Positions 1 to 9,310 are shown, counted from the stretch's first letter. The stretch is DNA of 64,000 bases from Pseudomonadota bacterium (GCA_021781615.1 JAJXWM010000005.1:17314-81313); one strand, 5' to 3'. The notes: generated from the sequence alone by a model not told the origin. Translations and numbers: made by a program.

Positions 1-748
1 AATCAGTTTTCCCTGTTAAATCTAGACAAATATTATTGCTACGTTCTTGGATTATTTGGGCAAGCTCCCTCTCTTTTGGACCACCAAAAATCCAAACATC
101 CCACCCCTCTTTCTTTTTAGCTATAGCAACATCAGCAAAATGGGTAGGCGGCCAACGTTTGGCGCTCCGATGCTCTGGCCCCGGACAAATTGCCAAAATC
201 GGTTTTCCAGATAAAGATATGTTTAACCGATTGAGAACTAAATTACGCCCCTCCGCTGACACCAGCAGCTCTGGCAAGAGCATCGGCTTTGGTAAGATCT
301 CGCCCTGCTTGCACCCTAAAGTAGCAAAACGCTCTACCATTAGTGGAATTTTCTTGGTATCTAAAATTCGGATATCGTTTAAAACAAAATACCGCAGTTC
401 ACCACACCAGCCTACTCTTCGAGGGATTCTTGCAAAAAGTGGAACAAGCGCTGACTTAAAAGAATTGGGTATAAAATAAGCGTGGGTATACTTAGCCACC
501 CTAAGACTCCTCCCCACTTTAAACCGCTCAAATAACTTTACATCACCATGCTTAAAAGGGGAGACTATATAGCGATTAACCTCTGGCATTCTTTTTATTA
601 GCGGCTGAAGCACTGGAATTGCAAAAACATCAATAATACAATTAGGATCTTGCTTTTTTAAAAATCTTATAAGCGCATGAGTCATCACCATATCCCCGAT
701 CCACGGGGGCGCTATTATTAGGATTTTTTTGGGGTGTCTCAATTGCAT
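1..748 (-). CDS. waaF: ADP-heptose:LPS heptosyltransferase II, partial (3' end outside window)
   Basis: The minus strand is open from an ATG at 748 to the left edge, about 249 codons. The translation begins MQLRHPKKILIIAPPWIGDM, the N-terminal Rossmann motif of glycosyltransferase family 9. Further in are VERFATLG and the donor-binding segment AICPGPEHRSAKRWPPTHFA, which in WaaF/RfaF contacts ADP-heptose. The family adds the second L-glycero-D-manno-heptose to the inner core of LPS at the cytoplasmic face of the inner membrane. Full-length enzymes have about 340 residues, so roughly the last 90 lie outside. The gene starts about 80 bases beyond the stop of the outer-membrane gene at 829 and is separated from it by a terminator, so it probably has its own promoter. 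Assignment to WaaF rather than WaaC rests on motif similarity recalled from the family. Confidence 0.9.
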   Translation of the reverse strand, partial: MQLRHPKKILIIAPPWIGDMVMTHALIRFLKKQDPNCIIDVFAIPVLQPLIKRMPEVNRYIVSPFKHGDVKLFERFKVGRSLRVAKYTHAYFIPNSFKSALVPLFARIPRRVGWCGELRYFVLNDIRILDTKKIPLMVERFATLGCKQGEILPKPMLLPELLVSAEGRNLVLNRLNISLSGKPILAICPGPEHRSAKRWPPTHFADVAIAKKKEGWDVWIFGGPKERELAQIIQERSNNICLDLTGKTD

Positions 749-786
749 AACTTACTTAATTAAAAAACCGCCCTGTCACTACAAAC

Positions 787-813
787 AAAAAGGGAGGCTA
801 ACCCTCCCTTTTT
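787..813 (-). terminator. Rho-independent terminator after the outer-membrane protein gene
   Basis: An 11-bp perfect stem (AAAAAGGGAGG at 787-797 with CCTCCCTTTTT at 803-813) encloses a 5-base loop. On the minus strand it follows the stop codon at 829 and ends in a T-run. Because both arms carry A/T runs it could act in both directions. Confidence 0.8.
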
Positions 814-828
814 GCCAAGCTTGATACT

Positions 829-1488
829 TTATATATTGAGCTTATAAATAAACCCAAGGGTAAAAAGATCAATAGTTGGTAGACTGCCGACACGCATCGT
901 CTTAGTCCAACAAAGATCCAAAGCCATATTAGGAGCAAACCAATAGTTAACACCCACCGCGCCAATTGGTGGAAACTTGCTATTAGCCTCTTTTTCAGCA
1001 AAAAGTCCGCCATTTGCGTGTAAAGCACTACGATACACCCAAGCAAGCCCGGCTTTAACGTATATACCAAAACCATAATCGAGTGGTAAATTGGCTTTCG
1101 CCATGAAATCTAAACCATGTTGCACAATGTTTTGGGTTGCATTGTTAGTGCTATTCCAAAACTTTGGAAAACCAAAATAATCGTAACCTAATTCAAGTGA
1201 TATAAATTGAGAAAATGCATACCCAAGATATCCGCGAGCAGCAAACTGATATTTACTATCATAACTGCTATTGGCAGTTATATATTCATAGCCACTATAG
1301 TGCAGATTAGTGGTCCCAAATTGTCCACCAATATAGATTCCAGGATTATAAGGCGAACCACTTACGCTATTATCGGCGGTAAGGGCTCCAGATGAATCAT
1401 CGCCACCAACCAAATCATCAGCCAATACTATCTGGCTTAAGCCTAAAACCAGCACAACTATACCCAATATTTTTTTATACATAATCAA
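829..1488 (-). CDS. Outer-membrane beta-barrel protein (OmpA-like 8-strand porin type)
   Basis: This 219-residue protein has a clear Sec signal peptide: positively charged start, hydrophobic GIVVLVLGLSQIVL, and cleavage near LADD (about residue 24). The mature part alternates short amphipathic strands rich in Gly, Tyr and aromatic residues (for example GIYIGGQFGTTNLHYSGY and FISLELGYDYFGF), as in the 8-stranded small OmpA-like/OmpW-type barrels. The C-terminus LFTLGFIYKLNI looks like a last beta strand, although the final residue is Ile and not the usual Phe. A second protein of the same build follows upstream at 1612-2256 in the same orientation, but each has its own terminator, so they are separate units. 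Ligand and function cannot be read from the sequence. Confidence 0.75.
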   Translation of the reverse strand: MIMYKKILGIVVLVLGLSQIVLADDLVGGDDSSGALTADNSVSGSPYNPGIYIGGQFGTTNLHYSGYEYITANSSYDSKYQFAARGYLGYAFSQFISLELGYDYFGFPKFWNSTNNATQNIVQHGLDFMAKANLPLDYGFGIYVKAGLAWVYRSALHANGGLFAEKEANSKFPPIGAVGVNYWFAPNMALDLCWTKTMRVGSLPTIDLFTLGFIYKLNI

Positions 1489-1558
1489 ATGCCCTCATTT
1501 AAATATTATTACAATCTTTTGTAGTTTAGGCTATGTATCAAATAAATCAAGAGAATAA

Positions 1559-1587
1559 AAAAAGGGCGAATATTATCCGCCCTTTTT
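1559..1587 (-). terminator. Rho-independent terminator after the second outer-membrane protein gene
   Basis: AAAAAGGGCG (1559-1568) pairs with CGCCCTTTTT (1578-1587) around a 9-base loop. It lies 24 bases beyond the stop codon at 1612 on the minus strand, and the RNA would end in a U-run. Confidence 0.8.
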
Positions 1588-1611
1588 ACAAAACTAATTT
1601 AATCTAAAAGA

Positions 1612-2256
1612 TTACAGATCAAATTTGTATCTTAAACCGACCATGAAGGCATCAGTGTTTGGTTGATACTTATTGTCTTGTTTTGCATTGCCGTTGAAAC
1701 GTAACCACTCAACGCTAGCAATAACATTTGGAGTGATGTAGTAATCAGCACCAGCACCATAACCAACATTAAATGCTTTACGATTTGTTTCAGTAGTATT
1801 ACCAAAAAGCTTGTCTTTATCTAACTTGGTCATCAAGTAGTTAACACCAACTTTGGCGAAAAGATCAAAGTTTTCAACAACCGGCAATTTACCCTTTAAC
1901 ATTAAGTCAACATCATGGGTAAGCTTGGCCTTATTAGTTTGGACAGCTCCTTCGTTAAACTTTGCTTGATTGAAGAAATAAGTGTAACCAGCTTCTACAG
2001 CAAAGTATCTGTTCATATCGTAGCCTAAGAAAGCTCTACCTACGACACCGTTATCACTGCCAATAGAACTGCCAGCAACATTCAAAGTTTTCCAATTGGT
2101 TAAACCAAGACCACCTGAAATACCAAAATAAGCACCGGTATCAGAAGAAGCAACAGCGGCTGGAGCTGCTGGCATCTCTTCTGGGAGACCGCCGGCAAAA
2201 GCTACTGAAGTTAAACTAAGTGCAGCAATCGCACTCACGACTAAAAGTTTTTTCAT
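1612..2256 (-). CDS. Outer-membrane beta-barrel protein (OmpA-like)
   Basis: This 214-residue protein starts MKKLLVVSAIAALSLTSVAF, a textbook signal peptide cleaved near AFAGG. The mature protein has repeated barrel strands (GAYFGISGGLGLTNWK, YFAVEAGYTYFF, VDLMLKGKLPV, LFAKVGVNYL, VIASVEWLRFN) and ends DAFMVGLRYKFDL. The pattern matches small outer-membrane beta-barrels of the OmpA/OmpW/Opa superfamily, and it shares organisation with the protein at 829-1488, so the two are probably distant paralogs. The upstream leader (2257-2457) is AT-rich with no other gene. Abundant barrels of this kind often carry surface-exposed loops; whether it binds a host factor is unknown. Confidence 0.75.
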   Translation of the reverse strand: MKKLLVVSAIAALSLTSVAFAGGLPEEMPAAPAAVASSDTGAYFGISGGLGLTNWKTLNVAGSSIGSDNGVVGRAFLGYDMNRYFAVEAGYTYFFNQAKFNEGAVQTNKAKLTHDVDLMLKGKLPVVENFDLFAKVGVNYLMTKLDKDKLFGNTTETNRKAFNVGYGAGADYYITPNVIASVEWLRFNGNAKQDNKYQPNTDAFMVGLRYKFDL

Positions 2257-2457
2257 ATTTTATAATCCTCTATTTTTTCGAAAAAATTTATAATAAAACA
2301 CTAAACAACGCTTGGATTCTACCATTTTAAAGAAAATAAGCAAATCAAGCCCCTATACAAACCAAAGAGCGCATATAACCACGCATAAATCCTAAAGTCA
2401 ACCAAAGAAATCTTAGGGAAAACTTAAGAAAATCATACTGCTTGCCATTTTACCTGG

Positions 2458-4581
2458 TCAACAATCTCCTCTCTTACGCACCACGCCAACAACATACTTA
2501 ACATTGCTAATATGGCGCTTTACTCGCTCTAAATGCGCTAAATTTTTTACTAAAAGTTGTAAAGAAAGCAAACTATATTTACCCCCGTAACTACTACTTA
2601 TTCCATCAATATTGGCATTGGCTTTTGCAATAGCCTGCGTTAGCTCCGCAAGAGCCCCCAATTCATTAACTACTTCCAAGCTAAGTGCTACTCGAAAATC
2701 ACCGCTAACATCGCTGGCCCAACTAACGGGCAAACATTTCTCTTGTTGTTCGCGTAAATTGGTTAAATTAGCACAGTCTTCCGTATGAATATCTACACCA
2801 TACCCAGCGTTTAGATAGCCAACAATAGGATCACCTGGAATAGGACAGCAACAATCAGCAAAAGTAATCGCCACTCCTTCGGCCCCGCGAATTAACAATG
2901 GTTTATTATTCACATCGGTAATAAGCGTATCTTTGCTTTCACTCTTATTAATCAACTGATATGCCACCAAAATCGCAGCCTTATTTCCTAGGCCGATATC
3001 TTCATATAGATCATCAGAACTAGCAAAACCATTCTCTTTGATAAAAACATCAATAACTCCACAGCTAATTTTTTGAAAATCAAAAGGCAACTCAGCAAAA
3101 GTCTTTTCCAAGAGCTGCTTACCAAGAACAATCAACTCCTCTCTCTTTTTATTTTTCAAATATTGCTTGATCCCGCCTCGAGCTTTGGCAGTAACAACAA
3201 AATTTAACCATGCCGGATTAGGCTCTGCCTGTGGTGAAGTAATAATCGCAATTGTTTGACTATTCGATAATACCGTAGATAAAGGCAAAAAACGGCGGTT
3301 GACTCGAGCGGCAACACAAGTATTTCCAACTTCTTCACTCACCGCATAAGCAAAATCAACCGCAGTAGCACCACTCATCAATTCTAAAATCTCACTCTTA
3401 GGGGTAAATACAAATACCTTATCAGGATATAAATCTACTTTTACGTTTTCAAAAAACTCCGAAGAACTGCTAGCATGTTGTTGCATCTCCAGGAGCTTAT
3501 TTACCCACTGCTGCGCTCGTATTTGCGTAGTACTAAGCCCTTGCCCCTCCATTTTGTATAACCAGTGCGCAGCGATACCATCATCCGCCATTTGATCCAT
3601 GGCCTTATCACGAATCTGAATCTCAACCGGAGCGTTATAAGGACCATGCAAAACCGTATGCAAGGACTGGTAGCCATTAAACTTAGGCGTCGCAATATAA
3701 TCCCTAAATTTTTTCCCCAACAATGGCTTATATAAATTATGAACCACGCCTAAAGCACGGTAGCAATCATCTACATTTTGTACAATAATACGGAACGCAT
3801 ATACATCCATGATATTATCAAGCGAAGCCTTATGAGTTAGCATTTTTTTGTAAATACCATAAAGGTGCTTATTCCTACCTAAAATTTTAATATCCTTTAA
3901 AACACTTTTAGAAAAAGCATTACTTAATTCTTGGGTGAGCAGCGCAATTACCTCTTTGTGCTTACCATGTGCTCGCTCTACTGCTTGCTCCAAAATCTTA
4001 TAGCGACGTGGATAAAGCACTGAAAATGCCAAATCTTCCAACTCAATGCTCATATTATACATCCCGAGTCGCTTAGCTATAGGGGCATAAATATCGAGAG
4101 TTTCTTTTGCAACCCGGTGGCGTTTAAAAGGTGCCGCACCAGAAACGGTGCGCATATTATGCAATCGATCTGCTAATTTAATTAAAATCACCCGGATATC
4201 ACGTGACATCGCTAACACCATTTTGCGAAAATTTTGTGCTTGCGTTTCGTCTTTATCAGGAGCTTCAATTTGGGTTAATTTGGTAACGCCATCGACCAAA
4301 TTAGCGACTGCTTGCCCAAACTTAGCTATTATTTCTTCCTTAGTGACTGGCGTATCTTCAATAACATCGTGGAGTAAAGCAGCAATGATACTCTGATAAT
4401 CGATGCGCATTTTGGCAAGAATAATAGCAACAGCCAGTGGATGACTTATGTATCTTTCACCACTATCACGACTTTGCCCAGAATGGTGTTCTAAAGCAAA
4501 AAGGTAGGCCTGATAAATATGTTCTATTTTATCAAGGTCAAGGTAATGTAGGTATTCGTAAAGCTCCTTGTATAGCGACAT
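2458..4581 (-). CDS. spoT: Bifunctional (p)ppGpp synthetase/hydrolase
   Basis: This 707-residue RelA/SpoT homolog makes and degrades the stringent-response alarmone (p)ppGpp. The N-terminal HD hydrolase domain is intact, with ISHP (H47), ALLHDVIEDT (H71, D72, E75, D76) and DRLHNMRT. The synthetase domain follows (about 230-350) with YAFRIIV and the strongly conserved FRDYIATPKFNGYQSLHT. Next come a TGS domain (about 385-445, from DKVFVFTP), a helical linker, a Cys-containing segment (ITFADCCCPIPGD) and a C-terminal ACT domain. Length equals that of E. coli SpoT (702). An intact HD motif argues for SpoT and against RelA. It is the last gene of rpoZ-spoT on the minus strand, 42 bases after rpoZ, an order conserved in gammaproteobacteria. 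Confidence 0.95.
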   Translation of the reverse strand: MSLYKELYEYLHYLDLDKIEHIYQAYLFALEHHSGQSRDSGERYISHPLAVAIILAKMRIDYQSIIAALLHDVIEDTPVTKEEIIAKFGQAVANLVDGVTKLTQIEAPDKDETQAQNFRKMVLAMSRDIRVILIKLADRLHNMRTVSGAAPFKRHRVAKETLDIYAPIAKRLGMYNMSIELEDLAFSVLYPRRYKILEQAVERAHGKHKEVIALLTQELSNAFSKSVLKDIKILGRNKHLYGIYKKMLTHKASLDNIMDVYAFRIIVQNVDDCYRALGVVHNLYKPLLGKKFRDYIATPKFNGYQSLHTVLHGPYNAPVEIQIRDKAMDQMADDGIAAHWLYKMEGQGLSTTQIRAQQWVNKLLEMQQHASSSSEFFENVKVDLYPDKVFVFTPKSEILELMSGATAVDFAYAVSEEVGNTCVAARVNRRFLPLSTVLSNSQTIAIITSPQAEPNPAWLNFVVTAKARGGIKQYLKNKKREELIVLGKQLLEKTFAELPFDFQKISCGVIDVFIKENGFASSDDLYEDIGLGNKAAILVAYQLINKSESKDTLITDVNNKPLLIRGAEGVAITFADCCCPIPGDPIVGYLNAGYGVDIHTEDCANLTNLREQQEKCLPVSWASDVSGDFRVALSLEVVNELGALAELTQAIAKANANIDGISSSYGGKYSLLSLQLLVKNLAHLERVKRHISNVKYVVGVVRKRGDC

Positions 4582-4623
4582 ACACCCTCCGTAAAAGAGA
4601 CCCTAGCAACAGAGCAGTCGCAA

Positions 4624-5022
4624 TTATTCCGCAGCATCCGAGGTATCAGCATTCTCTTGCTGTATCGAATCTATCTCTTCTTGCGCTTCCATCTCTTCTT
4701 GCTCTTTTGCCTCTTCTTGCTCTTCAGATCCTACTTCCGGCTCCGTTTGCTGAGTTTCTTCGATAATCTCTTGAGGAATAACCTCTTCAGCATCACTTGC
4801 CACAATTCTCGGTATCGTCTTTTGTTCTTCTAAAATACTTTTATTGATGAGACCAGCAGCAATTTCTCTCAGTGCGATAACAGTTACTTTGTCGCCTTCT
4901 GCCGGCACTAAAGGATCGGCACCCTCTCGTATCAATTGCCTTGCACGCTTACTGGCAATTAAAACTAGTTCAAACCTATTGCTAACATGCTTCAAGCAAT
5001 CTTCAACTGTTATTCGAGCCAT
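4624..5022 (-). CDS. rpoZ: RNA polymerase omega subunit with acidic C-terminal tail
   Basis: Residues 1-70 are a normal omega subunit: [20 protein letters not shown], then the conserved ASKRARQL and [10 protein letters not shown]. Omega helps fold and assemble the beta' subunit. The ATG at 5022 is chosen because AAGAGG lies a few bases upstream; a TTG two codons earlier is possible but poorer. The protein has 132 residues against 91 in E. coli. The extra part, about residues 75-132, is almost entirely Glu/Gln/Ala/Ile (blocks such as [18 protein letters not shown]) and probably disordered or a single charged helix. It sits between gmk and spoT in the usual gmk-rpoZ-spoT cluster, 19 bases from gmk. 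Confidence 0.93.
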   Translation of the reverse strand: MARITVEDCLKHVSNRFELVLIASKRARQLIREGADPLVPAEGDKVTVIALREIAAGLINKSILEEQKTIPRIVASDAEEVIPQEIIEETQQTEPEVGSEEQEEAKEQEEMEAQEEIDSIQQENADTSDAAE

Positions 5023-5041
5023 ACACAACCTCTTCTTTTTA

Positions 5042-5659
5042 CTAGATATTTTTTAATAATTCTTGGATTAAACTATTATGTTTCGCTGTTTGACTGTTCA
5101 ATCGTAGCCTGTGACTACGAATAATAGCCTGCAAATCCAACAACGCATCCTCAAACTTATCATTTATTACAACATAGTCAAATTCTTTGTAATGAGAAAT
5201 CTCTGAACTAGCTGCTGCCAACCTCTCCTCTATCACTTGGGAATCCTCTCTTTTTCGTTTTTCCAAACGAAGACGTAGTTCAGCATACGATGGGGGCAAC
5301 AAAAATATAGTGGTGCATGCTATACGCTCCCGCACTTGCCTCGCCCCCTGCCAATCTATGTCTAAAATAACATCAAAGCCAGCATTAAGGCTCTCCTCAA
5401 TCGCTTGGCGAGATGTTCCATAATAGTGCCCAAAAACATGGGCATACTCTAAAAAAGCCTGTTTTTTAATTAATTCTTCAAACTCTGGGGCAGTCACATA
5501 AAAATAATGCTGATTAGCTTTCTCGTTAGCCCTAATTGGGCGCGTAGTATGGGAAACCGAAATTTTGATGTTTTCTACCGTTCGCGCAAGCGCCTCAGTA
5601 AGGCTGGTTTTGCCAGTACCAGAAGCTGCTGCAATTATATATAATGTACCTTTGTTCAT
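5042..5659 (-). CDS. gmk: Guanylate kinase
   Basis: This 205-residue cytoplasmic enzyme phosphorylates GMP to GDP with ATP. The P-loop is [11 protein letters not shown] (about residues 9-19), slightly divergent from the usual GPSGAGKSTL but with all Gly/Lys/Thr ligands. It is followed by the GMP-binding segment [13 protein letters not shown], then [25 protein letters not shown] and [15 protein letters not shown], all standard for the family. Length is typical (E. coli 207). It is the first gene of gmk-rpoZ-spoT and is divergent from radA with only 27 bases between start codons, so the two promoters must overlap each other or the coding ends. Supplying GDP and acting just upstream of (p)ppGpp metabolism explains the conserved linkage with spoT. 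Confidence 0.95.
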   Translation of the reverse strand: MNKGTLYIIAAASGTGKTSLTEALARTVENIKISVSHTTRPIRANEKANQHYFYVTAPEFEELIKKQAFLEYAHVFGHYYGTSRQAIEESLNAGFDVILDIDWQGARQVRERIACTTIFLLPPSYAELRLRLEKRKREDSQVIEERLAAASSEISHYKEFDYVVINDKFEDALLDLQAIIRSHRLRLNSQTAKHNSLIQELLKNI

Positions 5660-5686
5660 ATTTGATATTTATGCTACCATTTTTTT

Positions 5687-7045
5687 ATGTCCACCAAAAC
5701 TAAATTTGTCTACACCTGTCAAAAATGTGGAGCCGAGTATCCCAAATGGGCGGGACATTGCGCTGATTGCGGCGCTTGGAATAGTCTCGTTGAAGATGTC
5801 GTAGTAAAAAGCAACCCCAGATTTTCCGGATATTTAGCCACCACGACCGAAACAGTCTCATTACTAGCCGAAGTCACTTCAGACACCAAATCCAGAATAC
5901 CGACCAGCATTGAAGAACTAGATCGGGTTCTTGGCGGTGGTTTGGTGGTAGGTTCAGCAGTATTAATAGGTGGCGACCCAGGAATTGGCAAATCTACACT
6001 TCTTTTGCAAGCCCTGTGTAATCTTAGCCAACACCATAAAGTTCTATACATCACCGGCGAAGAATCGTTACAACAAATCGCCATGCGTGCACGCCGCCTA
6101 GAATTGCCAGAAGATAAATTATTTTTACTCGCAGAAACGCAAGTTGAAAAAATCATCAATATCGCCATCCAAGAACAGCCTGAAATCATCGCCATTGATT
6201 CGATGCAAACGATGTATACCGAAATCATACCATCAGCACCTGGCGGCGTTGGTCAAATAAGAGAATGTACAGCTCAGCTTGTACGCTATGCAAAACAATC
6301 AAAAGCAGCTTTATTTATCGTGGGCCATGTCACTAAAGAAGGAACCTTAGCCGGCCCCAAAGTTCTCGAACATATGGTTGACTGCGTCCTATATTTTGAA
6401 GGGGAACAAGATAGCCGCTTTCGCGTAATTCGCGCCACCAAAAACCGTTTTGGCGCCGTAAATGAACTTGGCATATTCGCTATGACCGATCGCGGTTTAA
6501 AAGAAGTGTCTAACCCATCAGCAATTTTTCTTGCTAATCACGATGTGCCAATTTCTGGTAGTGCGATCATGGTCACCTGGGAAGGAAGCCGCCCACTTTT
6601 AGTTGAAGTTCAAGCCCTGGTAGATGATAGCCACTTAACCAATCCACGCCGAGTTACAGTTGGGCTTGATCCCAATCGCTTATCGATATTATTAGCGGTT
6701 TTGCATCGTCATGGCGGGATTCCAACTTATAACCAAGATGTGTTTATTAATGTGGTTGGCGGCGTGCGTATTACAGAAACGGCAATAGACTTAGCCTTAC
6801 TTTTAGCTATATTATCAAGTATCCGCAATCGCCCACTTGAGCAAGGGTTAGTAGTTTTTGGCGAGGTTGGTTTAGCCGGCGAGATCCGTCCAGTACAAAG
6901 CGGCCAAGAAAGAATAAGAGCCGCCATAAAACATGGCTTCAAAAAAGTTATTATTCCCAAAGCCAATGCTCCGAAAAAACCGATACCAGAAATAGAGATC
7001 ATCGCCGTAAAAAATCTTACCGAAGCACTACAGGCAGTAAGATAA
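5687..7045 (+). CDS. radA: DNA repair protein RadA (Sms)
   Basis: This 452-residue protein has the full RadA layout. An N-terminal four-Cys zinc finger comes first (C11-x2-C14, C25-x2-C28). A RecA-like ATPase follows, with Walker A GGDPGIGKST (about 97-106) and the RadA-specific KNRFG motif (about residue 251). Last is a Lon-protease-like C-terminal domain containing GGVRITETAIDLALLLAI and FGEVGLAGEIRPV. RadA is a DnaB-like helicase that extends branch migration during recombination. The start at 5687 gives the usual N-terminus seven codons before the first Cys-containing strand. It is divergent from gmk. Nothing is missing from the family motifs. Confidence 0.95.
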   Translation: MSTKTKFVYTCQKCGAEYPKWAGHCADCGAWNSLVEDVVVKSNPRFSGYLATTTETVSLLAEVTSDTKSRIPTSIEELDRVLGGGLVVGSAVLIGGDPGIGKSTLLLQALCNLSQHHKVLYITGEESLQQIAMRARRLELPEDKLFLLAETQVEKIINIAIQEQPEIIAIDSMQTMYTEIIPSAPGGVGQIRECTAQLVRYAKQSKAALFIVGHVTKEGTLAGPKVLEHMVDCVLYFEGEQDSRFRVIRATKNRFGAVNELGIFAMTDRGLKEVSNPSAIFLANHDVPISGSAIMVTWEGSRPLLVEVQALVDDSHLTNPRRVTVGLDPNRLSILLAVLHRHGGIPTYNQDVFINVVGGVRITETAIDLALLLAILSSIRNRPLEQGLVVFGEVGLAGEIRPVQSGQERIRAAIKHGFKKVIIPKANAPKKPIPEIEIIAVKNLTEALQAVR

Positions 7046-7148
7046 CACTAAAACAAAAATCCCGAATGAACCTTGCAACCCCTCTGCTTGAGAGTACAAT
7101 ATGCTCTTCACTTTTGTTGCTCATAAACCAGCTTTATGGAGAACGTTT

Positions 7149-8405
7149 ATGTTTAAGAACACACCTACGGTCGCTGATTTTGATCAAGAAGTTTGGGACG
7201 CGATGCAAAAAGAATTACAACGCCAAGAAGAACACATCGAATTAATCGCCTCTGAAAATTACGCCAGCCCGAGAGTTCTCGCCGTTCAAGGATCAGTATT
7301 AAACAATAAATATGCGGAAGGTTATCCAGACAAGCGTTATTATGGTGGTTGTGAATATGTAGATATGACTGAAAATCTTGCGATTGAGCGTGCCAAAAAA
7401 TTATTTGGCGCTGACTTTGCAAACGTGCAACCTCACTCCGGCTCGCAAGCAAATGCTGAGGCATATTTTGCTTGCATCAAACCCGGAGATCCGATCATGG
7501 GCATGGATTTAGCAGCTGGCGGACATTTAACGCATGGATCTAAAGTAAGTTTTTCAGGGAAAATCTATAATGCAGTCACTTATGGTTTAGACCCAAAAAC
7601 TGGAGAGATTGATTATGCACAAGCTGAAAGTCTAGCTCGCTCTCATAAACCTAAAGTGATCATGACGGGCTTTTCTGCTTATTCAAGAATTGTAGATTGG
7701 GAAAGATTTAGAAAACTGGCCGATGAAATTGGCGCCTTTTTAATTTCTGATATTGCGCACGTTGCTGGTTTAATCGCTGCTGATTTATACCCCTCACCAG
7801 TAAAAATTGCCGACATCACAACTTCTACCACCCACAAAACTTTACGGGGACCACGCTCGGGTTTAATTTTAGCTAAATCAAATCCGGACCTAGAGAAAAA
7901 ACTTAATTCTTCTGTATTCCCAGGATTACAGGGTGGACCATTATGCCATGTGATAGCAGCTAAAGCGGTAGCGTTTAAAGAAGCGATGACCCCTGAATTT
8001 AAAGCTTATCAACAACAAGTAGTAAAAAACGCTAAAGTGATGGCCAAAGTTATCATGCAAAGAGGATACGATGTTGTATCTGGCGGCACCGACAATCATT
8101 TATTTTTGCTTAGTTTAATTAATAGAGACATTACGGGCAAAGAGGCTCTAGAGGCACTGGCGAAAGCTAATATCACCGCCAACAAAAATTCAGTACCAAA
8201 CGACCCTCGACCCCCGATGGTCACGAGTGGCCTTCGTTTAGGCACTCCAGCCTCTACCACCCGCGGTTTTAAAGAAAATGAAAGCGAACAGGTGGCAAAT
8301 TGGATCTGTGATATTTTAGATGATATCAACAATCAAAAAACAATTGAGTGGATCAAAAAAGAAGCGCTGGATTTGTGCGCAAAGTTTCCGGTGTATGAGA
8401 AATAG
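7149..8405 (+). CDS. glyA: Serine hydroxymethyltransferase
   Basis: The 418-residue enzyme interconverts serine and glycine with tetrahydrofolate and PLP, feeding one-carbon metabolism. The start at 7149 (MFKNTP) is preferred over an in-frame ATG at 7101 because GGAG lies 8 bases upstream and the family begins close to here. Visible motifs are [30 protein letters not shown], the nucleotide/PLP contact [16 protein letters not shown], the PLP-lysine segment [13 protein letters not shown] (K230), and the C-terminal SGLRLGTPA. Length equals E. coli GlyA (417). The 100 bases between radA and glyA show no obvious riboswitch. Confidence 0.96.
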   Translation: MFKNTPTVADFDQEVWDAMQKELQRQEEHIELIASENYASPRVLAVQGSVLNNKYAEGYPDKRYYGGCEYVDMTENLAIERAKKLFGADFANVQPHSGSQANAEAYFACIKPGDPIMGMDLAAGGHLTHGSKVSFSGKIYNAVTYGLDPKTGEIDYAQAESLARSHKPKVIMTGFSAYSRIVDWERFRKLADEIGAFLISDIAHVAGLIAADLYPSPVKIADITTSTTHKTLRGPRSGLILAKSNPDLEKKLNSSVFPGLQGGPLCHVIAAKAVAFKEAMTPEFKAYQQQVVKNAKVMAKVIMQRGYDVVSGGTDNHLFLLSLINRDITGKEALEALAKANITANKNSVPNDPRPPMVTSGLRLGTPASTTRGFKENESEQVANWICDILDDINNQKTIEWIKKEALDLCAKFPVYEK

Positions 8406-8429
8406 CTAGAATAAGACAAAGGATAATGT

Positions 8430-9068
8430 ATGTTGACTTTAGCTTTAATTATTACCCTATTAGTCATCCTTACGATTTTTTGGCGTTTATACTCCAAACG
8501 TCAAACCTTACCGTGCCCAACCTGGCTGTCGTGGTTAGTTGAGCTAGACAATCCTTTAGCTCCCGCCCACAAAGCTGATGCTATCGTTAAAAACTTAAAC
8601 CTACACCAAGGAATGTCAGTATTAGATATTGGTTGTGGCACTGGCAGAGTCACCATCCCAATTGCTCAAGCGGTTGGTCCAACAGGAGAGGTAACAGCAA
8701 TGGATATTCAATTAGGCATGCTGGAGAAAACCAAGCAAAAAGCCACCTACTTGGGATTAACCAATATCCAATTTCTACATGGGGAAATTGGTGCGTATAG
8801 CTTAGCGGCAAACAAATATGATCGAGCAATCTTAGTAACAGTTTTGGGAGAGATTCCAAAACAAAACCCGGCCCTAAATCATATTTTTAACGCTCTCAAA
8901 CCTGGGGGAATATTATCCATTACCGAGATAATTTTTGATCCGCACTTTCAATCGCGCAGAAAAGTAAGCGCGCTTGCCCTGGCCGCAGGTTTTGCGCAAA
9001 AACAAACCATCGGCAAATGGTTTGCCTATACCACAAATTTTGAAAAACCACCAAGCTCGCCTCCGTAA
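8430..9068 (+). CDS. Membrane-anchored class I SAM-dependent methyltransferase
   Basis: Residues 1-24 form one hydrophobic helix (LTLALIITLLVILTIFW) followed by positive residues, so the protein is probably anchored with its catalytic domain in the cytoplasm. Motif I of class I methyltransferases is complete: VLDIGCGTGRVTIP (about residues 70-83). The acidic loop VTAMDIQ follows motif I and a late motif ALKPGGILSITEI is also present, as in UbiE/ArsM-like enzymes. The substrate is unknown. It starts 24 bases after glyA with AAGGA upstream and is probably co-transcribed with it; both end at the terminator at 9107. The C-terminus is basic and short compared with UbiE. Confidence 0.75.
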   Translation: MLTLALIITLLVILTIFWRLYSKRQTLPCPTWLSWLVELDNPLAPAHKADAIVKNLNLHQGMSVLDIGCGTGRVTIPIAQAVGPTGEVTAMDIQLGMLEKTKQKATYLGLTNIQFLHGEIGAYSLAANKYDRAILVTVLGEIPKQNPALNHIFNALKPGGILSITEIIFDPHFQSRRKVSALALAAGFAQKQTIGKWFAYTTNFEKPPSSPP

Positions 9069-9106
9069 AGGAGCTTACTGAAAAGAGCAGCTTTTCGCAG
9101 CTGAAT

Positions 9107-9139
9107 GCCAAAATCAGGGAGATTTTGGCTGGCTTTTTT
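9107..9139 (+). terminator. Rho-independent terminator of glyA-methyltransferase unit
   Basis: GCCAAAATC (9107-9115) pairs perfectly with GATTTTGGC (9121-9129) around AGGGA and is followed by a six-T run at 9134-9139. It lies 39 bases beyond the stop codon of the methyltransferase. Confidence 0.75.
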
Positions 9140-9140
9140 A

Positions 9141-9310
9141 CGCGAAAAAGGACGCGAGAGCAAAAATAGTTATGGTTTTATTTTTTTGCTGTGTTGTCAT
9201 ATATTAATCCTGATTTTTTATGTCTATTGTAGCCAACAAAAATATAGTTGCTATACAGTGGTAACAAAAAAAGGTATCGACTCTTACATTTCAAACAGGC
9301 AATTGACCTC
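9141..9310 (-). repeat. Relic copy of the dinD-like 5' region (second copy at 55100-55300, opposite strand)
   Basis: Read on the minus strand, 9160-9300 matches the promoter and first codons of the pseudogene at 55258. The ATG at 9200 starts MTTQQKNKTITIF (compare MATQQKKTIAIF), and the upstream half contains the same small dyad TATAG-N3-CTATA (9243-9255 here, 55203-55215 there). The reading frame runs into unrelated sequence after about 13 codons, so only the 5' end survives. The next bases (9310-9345) contain AATAAACTGGACAG and resemble an insertion-sequence terminus of the IS3 type, which could have carried the truncation; that last point is weak. Confidence 0.65.

Noticed and set aside
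36..479. Open frame of 147 codons on the plus strand
   Set aside because: It is antisense to the heptosyltransferase, which has clear family motifs on the minus strand; no ribosome site or motif supports the plus frame.
7046..7148. Glycine or folate riboswitch before glyA
   Set aside because: The 100-base leader has none of the conserved riboswitch cores and no terminator stem.
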